DNA of 64,000 nucleotides from Cephalotus follicularis (GCA_001972305.1 BDDD01001479.1:344515-408514); one strand, 5' to 3'; numbered from the stretch's first letter, positions 47,569 through 58,730 are shown. The notes: generated from the letters alone by a model not told the origin. Made by a program: numbers and translations.

Positions 47569-48929
47569 CATACGGTCTATTAGCATAGCCTGCGCGCCAA
47601 ACCTGCCTCTACAAAGAGTAATGATAAGGAAATCTTCAAGGCATTTTGTATTGAAGCCATAATTATGTTGCCAAAATGGCTAATAAAGCCTATTTTTAAT
47701 GCGCGACAGTAAGGCCCAATGTTCGCATTATTATTACGGTTATTTTAGTAGCGGCTGGATTAATTAATATCGTAATTCGCAAAATAATTAGGACCCGGGC
47801 CTTAATATTTTGTTGTGAATATTAGTATAGAAAGAAGGGAAACAAATTAATAAAAGAAAAAAAAATACAAGGGTGCATAGCGTGCCCGTCCAAAGAAAAG
47901 AGACCCGAGAGAGAGACAGACACGAGAGAGCGGGAGAGAGCCCGAGAGAGAGCGTCAGAGACAACGCCGGAGCCAGCCACTAGACCAGGAGAGGACGATG
48001 AGCAACCCAGGCACTCCGACCGATGGTAACCTCTTCCCTATCATCCTATTTTCTCGTATTTTTCTTCTCCTCTTCCCGTCAGTGTGCGCATCTACAGTCA
48101 TTTTTTCGACGCCGTTAGCATCATAGATGCAGTGGGTTTTGGTGTAGAAGGCTAGCTCTGGCCATTTTGACCACCGTTGAGGCATATTTCGGCCAGAATC
48201 GGTCGGAATCACTTGGCTCAGTTACTCAGCGAGTTGACTCATAGCCACCTGAGACACGGCGTTTGGTGCCGAGTCTTGGCGAGTCTCGGGCAGTGACGCA
48301 TAGGACTGTTGATTTTGTGGCATTTTTGGGTGGCGGCCGAAGTGGTGGAAGTCAGACGAATCGACTCAGTGAGTCGTAACTAGCTGCCGCCGGTGGCACG
48401 ACATTCTGCATTGATTCACGGTGAGTCTTGAGCGGTTCTGAGTAGACCGTTCAATGTGGAACCTGTTTATGGGTGTTGCACAAGCTGGATGAGTTGGTCA
48501 GAATCTGGCTGGCATTTCGGTGATGGCAATGTTTTGTGTGCATTGATCATAATGAGAACGTGTTGTATATGCAGTGTGAATAAATAGCGTCTTTAGGGCT
48601 ATGGACCTTGAAGAGGTGGACTGTATTTCCTAACTTGGAATAAGAGGTAGGGGTATTAGTAGGGGATTTATATTTGCATATCTGAGTTCAAGAATGGTGT
48701 TTATCATTAATGAAATGCATGAACTTTGTGGATTGAATTGCATGCACGTTTTGGTATGATTTTCCCTTGGTGTGTGAATGGTGTGATTGGTGTTAGGGCT
48801 GCTTTGAGTAGCTAACCTGCCATGCATGTTGTATTTTACAATGATTGTGGATCGGATTGCATGTGTTGTATGCTTTGAATTCTCTTGGTCTTGAGACGTG
48901 TTGAAGGAGCCATATTTTGGTTCACTTAA

Positions 48930-49176
48930 CCATCGACGCTTAGGAAAGAAGCATCGACGCTATGGACTGTTATACGGAGAATGAGCTCTATTTTCCCGAT
49001 AAATGCTGACGCTTAGAGAAAAACGTCAACGCCATGATTCGTTGTGTTTGAATGGGCACGTGTAGCGTTGACCCCTTAGGTTTTGACCTCAAAGCATCGA
49101 TGCCAAGGGGATATGCGCCGACGCTTAACGCTCCATGCCTTGGGTGTTGACGCCGAAGGGATGAGACATTGACGTG
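48930..49176 (+). repeat. GCGTCGACGC-type array (D 5' LTR, distal)
   Basis: CATCGACGC at 48931 and 48952 (21 nt apart), then GCTGACGC, GTCAACGCC, GCGTTGACC, GCATCGATGCC, GCGCCGACGC, GTGTTGACGCC and CATTGACGTG. The 3' LTR array (58096-58342) keeps more unmutated GTCGACG cores. This LTR combines both core types in separate arrays. Confidence 0.87.
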
Positions 49177-49619
49177 AATAGAGCCCGTTTGCATTTTGAG
49201 CACATGTTTTCATTGCATATTTTTATGGATTGAAATGTATATAATTGCTAAAGTGTTTATCATTTTAGACAATGGGATTATGGTTTTTTTATAACCAATA
49301 TTTTGTATGGAATGTTATATTTCAAAGATTGAAACGAGGTTTCAAAGGATTGTTACATATTTTGAATAAATATGTTTTGCCAAGTACTTTATTTTACATA
49401 AATTACTTGATGACTGTTTTGGAAAGGACTGTTTTGTATGCATCTATATGTATAGATATGATTTCAAGCGTTTATGAAAATATGGACTACTTGAAACATA
49501 ATTGACTGGATTATTGATTGTTGAGCTTTCCTAGAACCATGGGATGGTTAGCCGTGTGCTTTCCTAGCTCGGGGTCAGTTAGTATCATTGATTGATGGAT
49601 TGTGATGGGAATTCTGTAT

Positions 49620-50050
49620 TAGTTACTAAACATAGTGTGGAAGTAACTAGGAATTTAACATGTGTTGGCTGCTAAACACGGAGTGGAAGCAGCTGGGGTT
49701 TCCCATACAATGGTTACTAAACGCAGAGCGGAAGTAACCGGGCTACTAATCATAGAGTGGAAGTAGCTAGGGACTCCCACATTCGGCTGTTACTAAATGC
49801 ATAACGAAAGTAACCGGGTTACTAAACACATAGTGGAAGTGACCGGGTCCTAAACACAGAGTGGGGTCCTAAACACAGAGTGGAAGCATCCCTGGATGGA
49901 TTGTTTGTTCGATGTGACATGATGAATGGATTGTTTGTTCGATGTGACTGATTGATTGTTGTGGAAGTTACTAAATGCAGAGCGGAAGTAACCGGGTTGC
50001 TAAACACAGAGTGCAAGTGACCAGGTGCTAAACACATAGTGGAAGCATCC
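49620..50050 (+). repeat. AACACAGAGTGGAAG repeat zone in D 5' LTR
   Basis: About ten copies of (A)CTAAA(C/T)(A/G)CAGAGTGGAAGT followed by (A/G)ACCGGG or AGCTGGGG, at 25-60 nt intervals. The 3' LTR has lost this part. Confidence 0.75.
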
Positions 50051-50864
50051 CCATTTAGAGTGTTGTCCTTTGTGGCATGACTGATCGACTGATGATTGAT
50101 TGAGTGAGTGATTGTTTATCCGTTGTGACATGTTTGACTGTATCAGATTGTTTTGTCTGCCGTGACATGACTGTATTGGATTGGATTGATTTGTCCTCTC
50201 TAACATGTTTAACTGGATTGATGGGTTCTTATTGACCTGATTGATAGTTTGTATGGTCATAGCCACTTGGCATGGTCGTACCTTTTGGTATATATACATA
50301 TATACGTACATATATATCTGTATATACATATTGTGTATTGCATCATGGTGCATTCATTTCAGTGCATTCATTATCATTGAGTCCCGAAGTGCATCATATT
50401 TTTTTTTCTACTTAGTCGAGTGAGGACAAAGGCTAACCCCCTACATTTCAGGTTGATGCAGTGGATTGTCACCGTTGGGCTTTGGGTAGCGAAGTGGAGT
50501 TTAAATTGTCTTTTCCTTTGAGGAATGTTTAAATTAGTCGTTGTAATAATGAATTGTCCTTATGTTGTATTTACTTTGAGAACTGTTTACTTTTGGGATT
50601 ACTGTATTGGTGTTTTAATGTAACTGATCGAATAGCAGATCACACTCCGTTTGAGGGCAGTTGACAATGGTTATAAGGTGATGAATGCTAGCATCATGTA
50701 GTATGGGATGCATTATACGTGTGATTTCAGCTTTTGATTTATATGCTTCCGTAAAGATATTATGTTTTGAAAGGTTTTAATTTATTTATATTTTGCAATA
50801 AGTTGAATATATGTTGATTGCCATAACCTAAATTTTTTTTTATGGAAACGGGGTGTGACAACAG

Positions 50865-50876
50865 TGGTATCAGAGC
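50865..50876 (+). other. Primer-binding site of element D
   Basis: TGGTATCAGAGC, 4 nt after the LTR end. It is the canonical initiator-tRNA-Met primer complement of plant LTR elements. Confidence 0.95.
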
Positions 50877-50979
50877 ATATATCCATTTATATGCTTAGCT
50901 TGAATAAGTTCCTTGGCAATTAACGAATTGTTTTCTTGAGATGATTGTTAATGGCATCTTTTCCATATAGGAACCAAGA

Positions 50980-51829
50980 ATGGACAGAAGGATAACACGT
51001 GCGAGAGCTAGAGTCGCTGAGGCAAATACTCCCCAGGAAGTGAATGAAAGGAGAGATCCAATGGATCCTATGGCTCATTACTTTCAGCAGCAGATGGCTG
51101 CTAATGCAGCTAACATGGAGGAGATGCGAAGATTGTATACTCAAGCTCAGCCTCAGCAAATGGCTCATGCTTATGGTGTACATGATGATGGTAATCGATT
51201 TGGAAGGAACCTTGAGAGGTTCATGGGACAGAATCCTCCCACTTTCAAAGGGGAGTTTGCTGAGAGGTGGTTACAGGATCTAGAGATGATCTTTGATGTG
51301 ATGGAATGCACCGATGGTCAGAAACTGAGATTTTCTGTATATCGGTTATGGGGAGAGGCCACTCATTGGTGGGAGATGGTCAAGGCAAAGTGGGAGTCAG
51401 CTGTACTCGGTAGTACTTGGGAAAGGTTTCAAGAAGAGTTTCTTGCAACCTATGTGCCCCGGATAGAGAATGAGCGGAGAGAGACAGAACTCTTGGGGTT
51501 ATGTCAAGATGATATGACCGTGGCCGAATATCAGGCCATATGCATGGAGTTAGCTAGACATTCAGCATACTTGGTGGCTGATGAAGAAAAGAAAATCTGA
51601 AGATTTCTAAAAAGGCTTACGACCGGATCTTCGGTCGAAGATTAGAGCTATGGAGCTCAAAACCTTTGTACAAGTTGCTCAAAAAGCAAGGTTGTTGGAA
51701 AGTATATCAAATGAAGACCGTGTTGAGAGGGCTCACACGCAGCAGAATAGACAGGCCCCCACACAGGGTAGGATAGCTCCGTCAAAAGGGCAGGGTAGTG
51801 GTTCTCTGACAAAATCATCGAAGAACAGA
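50980..51829 (+). pseudogene. Element D Gag, N-terminal part
   Basis: The ATG at 50980 (MDRRITRARARVAEAN) is open for 206 codons: FAERWLQDLEMIF, YRLWGEATHWWEMV, LARHSAYLVADEEKK. The TGA at 51598 stands where B Gag has Arg, consistent with CGA-to-TGA change. A few codons later an extra A in an A-run shifts frame. The reading then continues from 51650 (MELKTFVQVAQKARLLE) to 51829, where LTR E interrupts it. Only two small lesions separate this from an open Gag. Confidence 0.9.
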
Positions 51830-51997
51830 TTTCATGTAACGCCCGGAAATTAAATTTCATGTATTATTGTAATCCTCGATGTAGTTTTTACCTTGAATTA
51901 ATAAAAGGTGAATTTCCTGGTTGATATCTTGAATTTAAATTAACTTAGAGCATTTAGAAGTGTGATTCTAAGTATAATTGTGGGAATTTTGGCTTGG

Positions 51998-52155
51998 ACA
52001 GCCGACTGGTGCGATATACCAGCTGACTGTTGGGCTGAAGTTTGGGACAGTCGACTGGCGTGAGGAACCAGTCGACTAGCCAACTATCGTGACACTTGGT
52101 AACAGATTTCCAGGTGAATAGCCGACTTCCAGGGAAGGGCACCCGACTGGTTCAT
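51998..52155 (+). repeat. Phased AGTCGACTG array (LTR E, proximal)
   Basis: Cores AGCCGACTG, AGCTGACTG, AGTCGACTG, AGTCGACTA, AGCCGACTT and ACCCGACTG at about 20-30 nt, 165-320 bp from the LTR start, upstream of the start-like region. Confidence 0.85.
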
Positions 52156-52979
52156 GCTCTGTTTTTGTGACAAATGGTGAAATCACATGCAAACTGACAT
52201 GGAAAGAGCATCTTCAGAAGCCATCACATGCAATAAAACGTGTTGAGCATGCACCACCACGTTAGGACCTGCAAGGACAGAGGGGAAGAGAAAGAGTGAC
52301 AAGTGTGTGTGCATGCAAGTGATAATGGGAGAGAAGGGCTCTTAGTGCCATGCAAAAATGGGTTGAGGGAGAGAGGACTGCATAAATGCTCTCTTCCCTC
52401 CGTCCCTCTCACCCTGCAACCTGATAAGAAGGAACAAGAGAAATTGAGAGAGAAGATAGTGAGAAATTGAGAGAGAAGATAGTGAGAAATTGAGAGGATT
52501 CTCCATTGTTAAGCTTGGAGCTCGGATTGGAGCTATTGGACTATTCTTTGAGTTACTGGGAGGCTCAAAGATACTGGAAAGGAGACACAAAGAGGTGGAC
52601 TTCCGATTTCTAACTTGAAATCAAAGGTAGGGGAAATGGTAGAAAATTCTATGCATGCATTTTGAGTTTAAGAGTAATGATGTTATAAATGAATGGTGTA
52701 GTTGTTTGGCTGTGGAATTTTGTATTAATGTTGTGGTTACTGTTAATAAATAACCTGACATGCACAATGAGTTTTGGATGGAGTTTTGGATTGGTTTTCA
52801 TGCAATACCATGTTTGGATTTCATTTGAACTACGATGAAAATGGAGAATAATGCATGAATTGAGTTGTGTTTTAGACCACGATAGGACTACTGGTGATAT
52901 TCTGCGGTCTGAATATGTGTGGATAAGTTTCAATTGCTTGTTGAATGGATTAGAAGTGAATTACTGGTGCTATCCAGCC

Positions 52980-53215
52980 CAGAACAGCCGACTGTTTAAG
53001 TAAAACAGTCGACTACTCAATCATCCAGCCGACTGTCATGGGAGAACAGTCGACTGTGCATGTGTTCTTGCCCAGAACAGTCGACTGTCGAAGGAAGACA
53101 GCCGACTACTGATTACTCGTGATGAACAAGTCGACTATTGGGGAAGAACAGTCGACTGACTCAAGGATCCAGTCGGCTGTTATGAGAAAACAGCCGACTG
53201 TTATAGCAGAAATTG
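52980..53215 (+). repeat. 21-nt phased AGTCGACTG array (LTR E, distal)
   Basis: Eleven cores alternating between CAGCCGACTG and CAGTCGACTG/CAGTCGGCTG, mostly 20-22 nt apart with two longer steps of about 29-31 nt. The spacers are not repeated. It lies 1.15-1.38 kb from the LTR start. Confidence 0.9.
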
Positions 53216-54368
53216 GACCTTTAGAGAAGGTGATAGGCCTAGGTTAATTACCAACAACTTTAGGTGCATTCTGAGCATATGTTTGCCCTGCATTTGAACT
53301 GTTAATGTACTGTGATTGGTTGTGGTTGATTTCTAAATGTGTTAACCATCTTGAAAACTTGCATGATTATTACAATCATTTTGGGGGCATGAAAATGTAT
53401 AATTGGCAAAACTTATATTTTCAAATGACTGAGGAAGTATTCCCAAAGATGGAGAAATGTATTGTTTTAAGTATTACAACTTATAACAACCTGATAATGG
53501 AGTAATATATTTTAAACAAATATATTTTGATCAAGTAATCATATTTTGTTGCTTGACTTGTATTGTACTGTGTTTGTAACCTCTTGATTACTCAGCCGCT
53601 GTGATAGTAACCTGCTGTTGGTTTAGTCGTCGTGCTAAGCAACATACGGATGACTTCCTCCAAACCATTCGCAAACGGGGATGGGGTAAGAGTGCATGAC
53701 ATTGGGGCCAGGAGGTGGCGACGGTTATGACGACCTGCTTGTCTGGTTCCTTTTGGGGACATACTTACTACCTGTGTTTGATATAACCTTATGAGGTTAT
53801 ACCTGCACTGTGAACATGCATATGTTTTTATATGTACATACGGAGATATAATTACTGTGAAAATTACATGTCATACTGCATCACTATGCATTCATTCATG
53901 ATACGCATTACCTTTGACCTTGAACTTTATACATAAACTTTTCTACTTAGCCGAGTGAGGACAAAGGCTAACCCCCTACTGTAACAGATTGATGGAGTGG
54001 GTTTTGATATGGAGCATGCAAGGAGACTTAAGGAAAAGACTAAGTTATTTCTCTTATTTTTATGTACTGGATTACTGAACAATGACTATGTAAACTGGAT
54101 TATTGTAACGTGGGTTTATTTTATTTCATACTGTATCATCACGCTCTGTTTATGGGCGATCGACAATGATGTTGGGTTTTATATAAACTCTGCGGGTATC
54201 ACGTAGTATGGGATGCGTGATACATATTTTAATTCAGCTTACTTCATGTTATTGCTTCCGCTACTGAAGGTTTTTGTTTATACGTAATATTGCATAAGCT
54301 GAATTATGTTGTGTTATTTGCCTTACCTTTTATGTTGCCTTCTTGGAAAACGGGGGCGTGACATTTCA

Positions 54369-54628
54369 ACAGACCACTACTCAGAGTACTCCTAGTCAGT
54401 GGAGTAATGCTATATTGGAAGCTTGTTCTCATTGTGGCCGTAAAAGCCATCAGCTGGAAGATTGTTGGTTGAGAAATGGGTTGTGCATGAAGGGCGGAGC
54501 ATCCGACCATTTTGCGAGGGTTTGTCCGAACAGGCAAGTGACAGTGCCGACTGGACCTGCAAGTGATAGTGGTGCTATAGCTGGACCTTCACAGCGGAGA
54601 GATACCGGTAAAAGCATCATGAGAGGTA
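54369..54628 (+). pseudogene. Element D Gag, nucleocapsid end
   Basis: Resumes after LTR E. First CCHC knuckle CSHCGRKSHQLEDC (54424-54465) is intact. The second, CMKGGASDHFARVC, has Gly instead of its second Cys. Then a DTGKS segment similar to B, after which homology stops at about 54628, at the sequence AGAGGTAAGT. Confidence 0.85.
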
Positions 54629-56149
54629 AGTCTTCACTTTTAACTAAACACTAGTTTCAGAGTTATTTTGTTACTACATATACATTGTTGTTATCGATCG
54701 AAATTATTCTGGATTATTGGATCATCTAGTTTGTGAGTGAACTGATAGGACGGTTAAGTACTTATATATGCTGGTATGGGACAATATATGTATTTAGTCA
54801 ACTGCTCGAAGTCAACTACATATGGAGTTTACCTCTAGACTCCTAGTATGGATTGTAAATGGATATGGACCGTAAACGGATATGAAATGACATTGTTCAC
54901 ATATTTTAAGCTAGGTATGCATTTCATATGATCGATATTATATATATATATATATATATATCTACTACACCTCTGCATACGTTCATTGCATATGTGTATT
55001 GTACACAGTCATTGGCTGCTGACCATTTCATTGAAATGAAGTGGGTCAGGTTCAGGTTCAGATGATAGCTACACTGATTAGGGAAGTCAAGCGCATGGTA
55101 AGAAAATTCATTTCTCTAGCCTATCTTGTATTATATGAATAAAGTAAGGGGACTAATGTTTTGAGGCTTGTTGTTGTACATTATATGACCTGCCGGCTTG
55201 TGGCAGTGCTGGAAAATAAATGTGCATTAATGTATTGGACCTGCTGGTATGTGGCAGTGCATAAGTTGATCGGTGTATGATATTACTATATATGATCAGA
55301 CCCATCATTTGAGGTTTTGACATGATTATCCTTCGCGTGCGCATGGTATTATTGGATATGATCAAGCCCATCACTGTGGGTATTGAAAGGATTGTCCTTC
55401 CGCATGCAAATGATATACTTGATGTAGTTGTGATGTAGTCTGGTGCGGGCTGAGCCCCCAACATATAGATTGTGATGAGATATGAGGGTTGATCCCCAAA
55501 CATATAAACTGTGGTTTATCAGGTGGCATGGAGTCTGATAAACGAATACTTCATGCCCAAATTTTGAGAAATACTCAGAGTGATTTTAATGGATTCATCA
55601 CTTGAGATATTAGAATGATGATTCAAATCTAAATTTTGGTTTGTTGAGGGCTAAGCACATTCATAAACTACTTGTTCCTCCTTCGTGAGTGTGGACATAA
55701 ATTGTGTTTTCTTTACAGGGCGCACAGGTCCGACAAACGAATACTACATGCCCAACTTTTGGGAGATTATAAGAGTTAGAAGGTTTTCAATTGATTATTC
55801 TGTTGACATGATATATGATTGTTTGGATTGGACGGAACTATGCTGGATATAACAGTGTAGAATCCTTACTGTCCGGAGATTGAAAGTGATTAAACTGAAT
55901 AATGCTAATTGGAGTTATTTGGAGTTGTGGAATAATAATAGGTGATATGTTGGGTTCTTGGAGACCCAGTGATATGGATATAGTAAGGTTACAGATCGAA
56001 CGGATACAGATTGTACGGTTACGAAATGTGCAGTCATAAACCATATGACTATGGATCGTATGATTATGAATTGCTTGAAGCAGACGCGTTAAAATGCTAC
56101 GAGTATGGAATGTCGTGAGCCATTTTGCGGTTGGTTGTGAAATAATATA
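54629..56149 (+). mobile_element. Chimeric LTR-like filler replacing pol in D
   Basis: No pol motif. 55660-55760 matches the reverse complement of the C LTR near 37060-37140 (TGTTCCTCCTTCG, GAGTGTGGA, TTTCTTTACA, TACTACATGCCC). 55020-55048 is the hairpin of family I in altered form, and the GACCTGC(C/T)GG...TGTGGCAG motif occurs at 55188-55207 and 55239-55258. The TGATAAACGAATACTTCATGCCC-like segment is present twice (55535, 55720). I see no TG...CA ends or duplication, so it is a truncated LTR joined to D by deletion or recombination. Confidence 0.6.
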
Positions 56150-56410
56150 AGTGTGCATGATGTCTTCCATGTCCTGATGTTGCGAGGCTACATTCGAGAT
56201 CCTACACACATCTTGGATACTGACTCAGTTCCTGTGCGAGATGTTCTATCTTGCGAGGAGTTTCCAGTGCGGATTATGGACTGGAAGACACAGGTATTGA
56301 GGAACCGAACCATCCTCATGTTGAAGGTTCAATGGCAGTTCCACCGTCCGGATGAAACGACGTGAGAACTCGAGGAGGAGATGAGAGAGCGTCACTCTCA
56401 TTTGTTTTAG
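56150..56410 (+). pseudogene. Element D integrase tail (chromodomain-like)
   Basis: HDVFHVLMLRGYIRDPTH to RNRTILMLKVQWQFH, then a TGA, then an open RERHSHLF end and a TAG at 56408. It closely resembles the tail of element B. The integrase zinc finger and catalytic core are missing. Confidence 0.87.
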
Positions 56411-56441
56411 TACTGTGTTGATTTCAAGGACGAAATTTCTT

Positions 56442-56455
56442 GAAGGAGGGGTGGA
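56442..56455 (+). other. Polypurine tract of element D
   Basis: GAAGGAGGGGTGGA immediately before the TG of the 3' LTR, same tract as in element B. Confidence 0.9.
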
Positions 56456-56608
56456 TGTAACACCCGGGATTTTCGTCAATTGTAATATTGTAATTCCCGA
56501 TGTAAATTATGAATTAAGTTAATGAGAATTATGGATTGTTCCACCCTGTAATGTTAAGGCTTGAATGAAGAGTTTTAAGGAAAGTTGTGGTGTGAAGAAA
56601 CAGGGGAG

Positions 56609-56730
56609 CAGCCGACTGTAGGGAGAAACAGTCGATTGGAGCCTTAATAGAACCACCTGACTGTTAAGAGAAATAGCGGACTAGACTATCGGTAGAAGCA
56701 GTCGACTGTTGTGGGAAGGCAGTCGACTGC
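56609..56730 (+). repeat. Phased AGTCGACTG array (D 3' LTR, proximal)
   Basis: Colinear with 47447-47568. The first cores are less mutated here (AGCCGACTG where the 5' LTR has AACCAACTG). Confidence 0.85.
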
Positions 56731-58095
56731 CATATGGTCTGCTAGCATAGCGTGCGCGCCAGACCTGCCCCTACAAGGAGGAATGATAAGGAAATGTTCA
56801 AGGCATTTCGTATTGAAGCCGTAATTATGTTGCCAAAAATGGCTAATAAAGCCTATTTTTAATGCGTGACAGTAAGGCTCAATGTTCGCATTATTATTAC
56901 GATTATTTTAGTAGATTAATTAATATCGCAATTCGCGGAATAATTGGGACCCATACCTTAATATATTGTGGTAAATATTAATAAAGAAAGAAGGGAAACA
57001 AATTAATGAAAGAAAAAAAAGGGACATGGGCGCATAGCTCGCCCGTTCAAAGAAAAGAGACTCGACAAAGAGACAGAGGCGAGACAGCGGGAGAGAGCGC
57101 CCGAGAGAGAAAGAGAGCGCCGGAGATGACACTGAAGCCAGCCACCAGACTAGGAGAGGACGGCGAGCAACCCAGGCGCTTCGACCAACGGTAACCTCTT
57201 CCATATCCTCCTATTTTCTCCCCTTTTTCTTCTCCTCTTTCCATCACTGTGCGCCTGTACCGTCCATTTTCCGACTCCGTTAGCGTTGCGGATGGAGTGG
57301 GTTTTGGTGTAGAAGGCCAGATCTGGCCATTTTGACCACCGTTGAGGAGTATTTCGGCCGGAATCGGTTGGAATCACTTGGGTGAGTCAACTCAGCGAGT
57401 GGACTCATTGATGCTTGAGACCCGGAGTTTGGCGCCGAGTCTCGGTGAGTCTCGGGTAGTGACGCGTAGGACTGTTGATTTTGTGGCATTTTTGTGTGGT
57501 GCTCGAAGTGGTGGAAGTTGAACGAGTCGACTCAGTGAGTGGCAACTTACTGCCACCGGTGACATGGCGTTCGACGCTGATTCACGGCGAGTCTTGAGCG
57601 TTTTGGAGTACACCATTCAATGTGGAACCCATTTATGGGTGTTTCACAAGCTGAATGAGTTGGCCGGAATCTGGCTGGCGTTTTGGTGACGGCAATGTTT
57701 TGTGTGCATAGATCGTAATGAGAATGTGTTGTATATGCAGTGTGAATAAAGAGCGTCTTCGGGGCTATGGACCATGAAGAGGTGGACTGCGATTCCTAAT
57801 TTGGAATCAGAGGTAGGGGTAGTAGTAGGGGATTTATATTTGAATATTTGAGTTCAAGAATGGTGTTTATCATTGATGAAATCCATGAACTTTGTGGATT
57901 GAATTGCATGCACGTTTTGGGTTGATTTTCCCCTAGTGTGTGAATGGTGTGATTGGTGTTAGGGTTGCTATGAGTAGCTAACCTGTCATGCATGTTGTCT
58001 TTGACAATGATTGTGGATCGGAATGCATGTGTTGTATGCTTTGAATTCTCTTGGTCTTGAGACGTGTTGAAGGAGCCATGTTTTGGTTCGCTTAA

Positions 58096-58342
58096 CCGTC
58101 GACGCTTAGAAAAGAAGCGTCGACGCTATGGACTGTTATACGGAGAATGAGCTCTGTTTTCGCGATAAACATCGACGCTTAGAGAAAAACATCGACGCCA
58201 TGATTCGTTGTGTGTGAATGGACACGTGTAGCGTTGACGCCTGAGGTTTCGACCTCAAAGCGTCGATGCCAAGGGGATAAGCGCTGACACTTAACGGTCC
58301 ATGCCTTGAGTGTTGACACCGAAGGGATGAGACATTGACGTG
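58096..58342 (+). repeat. GCGTCGACGC-type array (D 3' LTR, distal)
   Basis: CGTCGACGC at 58097 and 58118 (21 nt apart), then CATCGACGC twice, GCGTTGACGCC, GCGTCGATGCC, GCGCTGACAC, GTGTTGACACC and CATTGACGTG. Confidence 0.87.
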
Positions 58343-58730
58343 AATAGTGCCCGTTTGCATTTTGAGCACATGTTTGCATTGCATATTGTTATGGATTGAA
58401 ATGTATATAATTGCTAAAGTGTTTATCATTTTAGACAATGGGATTATGGTTTTGTTATAACCAATATTTTGTATGAAATGTTATATTTCAAAGATTGAAA
58501 CGAGGTTTCAAAGGATTGTTACATATTTTCAATAAATATGTTTTGGCAAGTACTTTATTTTATATAAATTACTTGATGACTGTTTTGGAAAGGACGGCTA
58601 TTACGCCAAATATAATGGCAATACAATCAACTACTGCAGCAATAACATAAATATAGGCTAATAGGCTACAAGATGTGATCACCATCCATCATACACCGGT
58701 GCAGAGTGCATATGGTAATCATAACATACA

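Larger units (their letters stand above)
47293..50860 (+). mobile_element. Element D 5' LTR
   Basis: 3568 bp, TGTAACGCCCGGG ... GGGGTGTGACA. It holds an AGTCGACTG array (47447-47568), a TATA-like TATAGAAA near 47826, a GA-rich leader near 47900-47960, a GCGTCGACGC-type array (48930-49176), a zone of AACACAGAGTGGAAG repeats (49620-50050), and the U5-side block GTGAGGACAAAGGCTAACCC shared with B and E. Confidence 0.9.
51835..54363 (+). mobile_element. Solo LTR E in D gag
   Basis: 2529 bp, TGTAACGCCCGG ... CGGGGGCGTGACA, flanked by TTTCA on both sides (51830-51834, 54364-54368). It holds two AGTCGACTG arrays, a CATAAATG/pyrimidine-rich start-like region near 52380-52425, and the shared U5-side block (GAGTGAGGACAAAGGCTAAC near 53950; ACGTAGTATGGGATGCGTGA near 54200). 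No coding motif. It is the deepest and youngest layer of the right-hand nest. Confidence 0.93.
47293..58595 (+). mobile_element. Ty3 element D, pol-deleted, nested in C
   Basis: 5' LTR 47293-50860, intact primer site, Gag start at 50980, Gag end at 54369-54628 after solo LTR E, chimeric filler 54629-56149, integrase tail 56150-56410, polypurine tract and truncated 3' LTR 56456-58595. Protease, RT, RNase H and the integrase core are absent, so D could only have moved with enzymes from relatives, or it was deleted after insertion. Its Gag and tail are close to those of element B. The left flank is CTAAG; the right flank is lost. Confidence 0.85.
56456..58595 (+). mobile_element. Element D 3' LTR, truncated
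   Basis: Colinear with 47293-49430 of the 5' LTR, then broken at TTGGAAAGGAC and followed directly by element C LTR sequence equivalent to 41646 onward. About 1.43 kb of this LTR is missing. It holds both arrays: 56609-56730 (AGTCGACTG type) and 58096-58342 (GTCGACG type). Confidence 0.9.
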
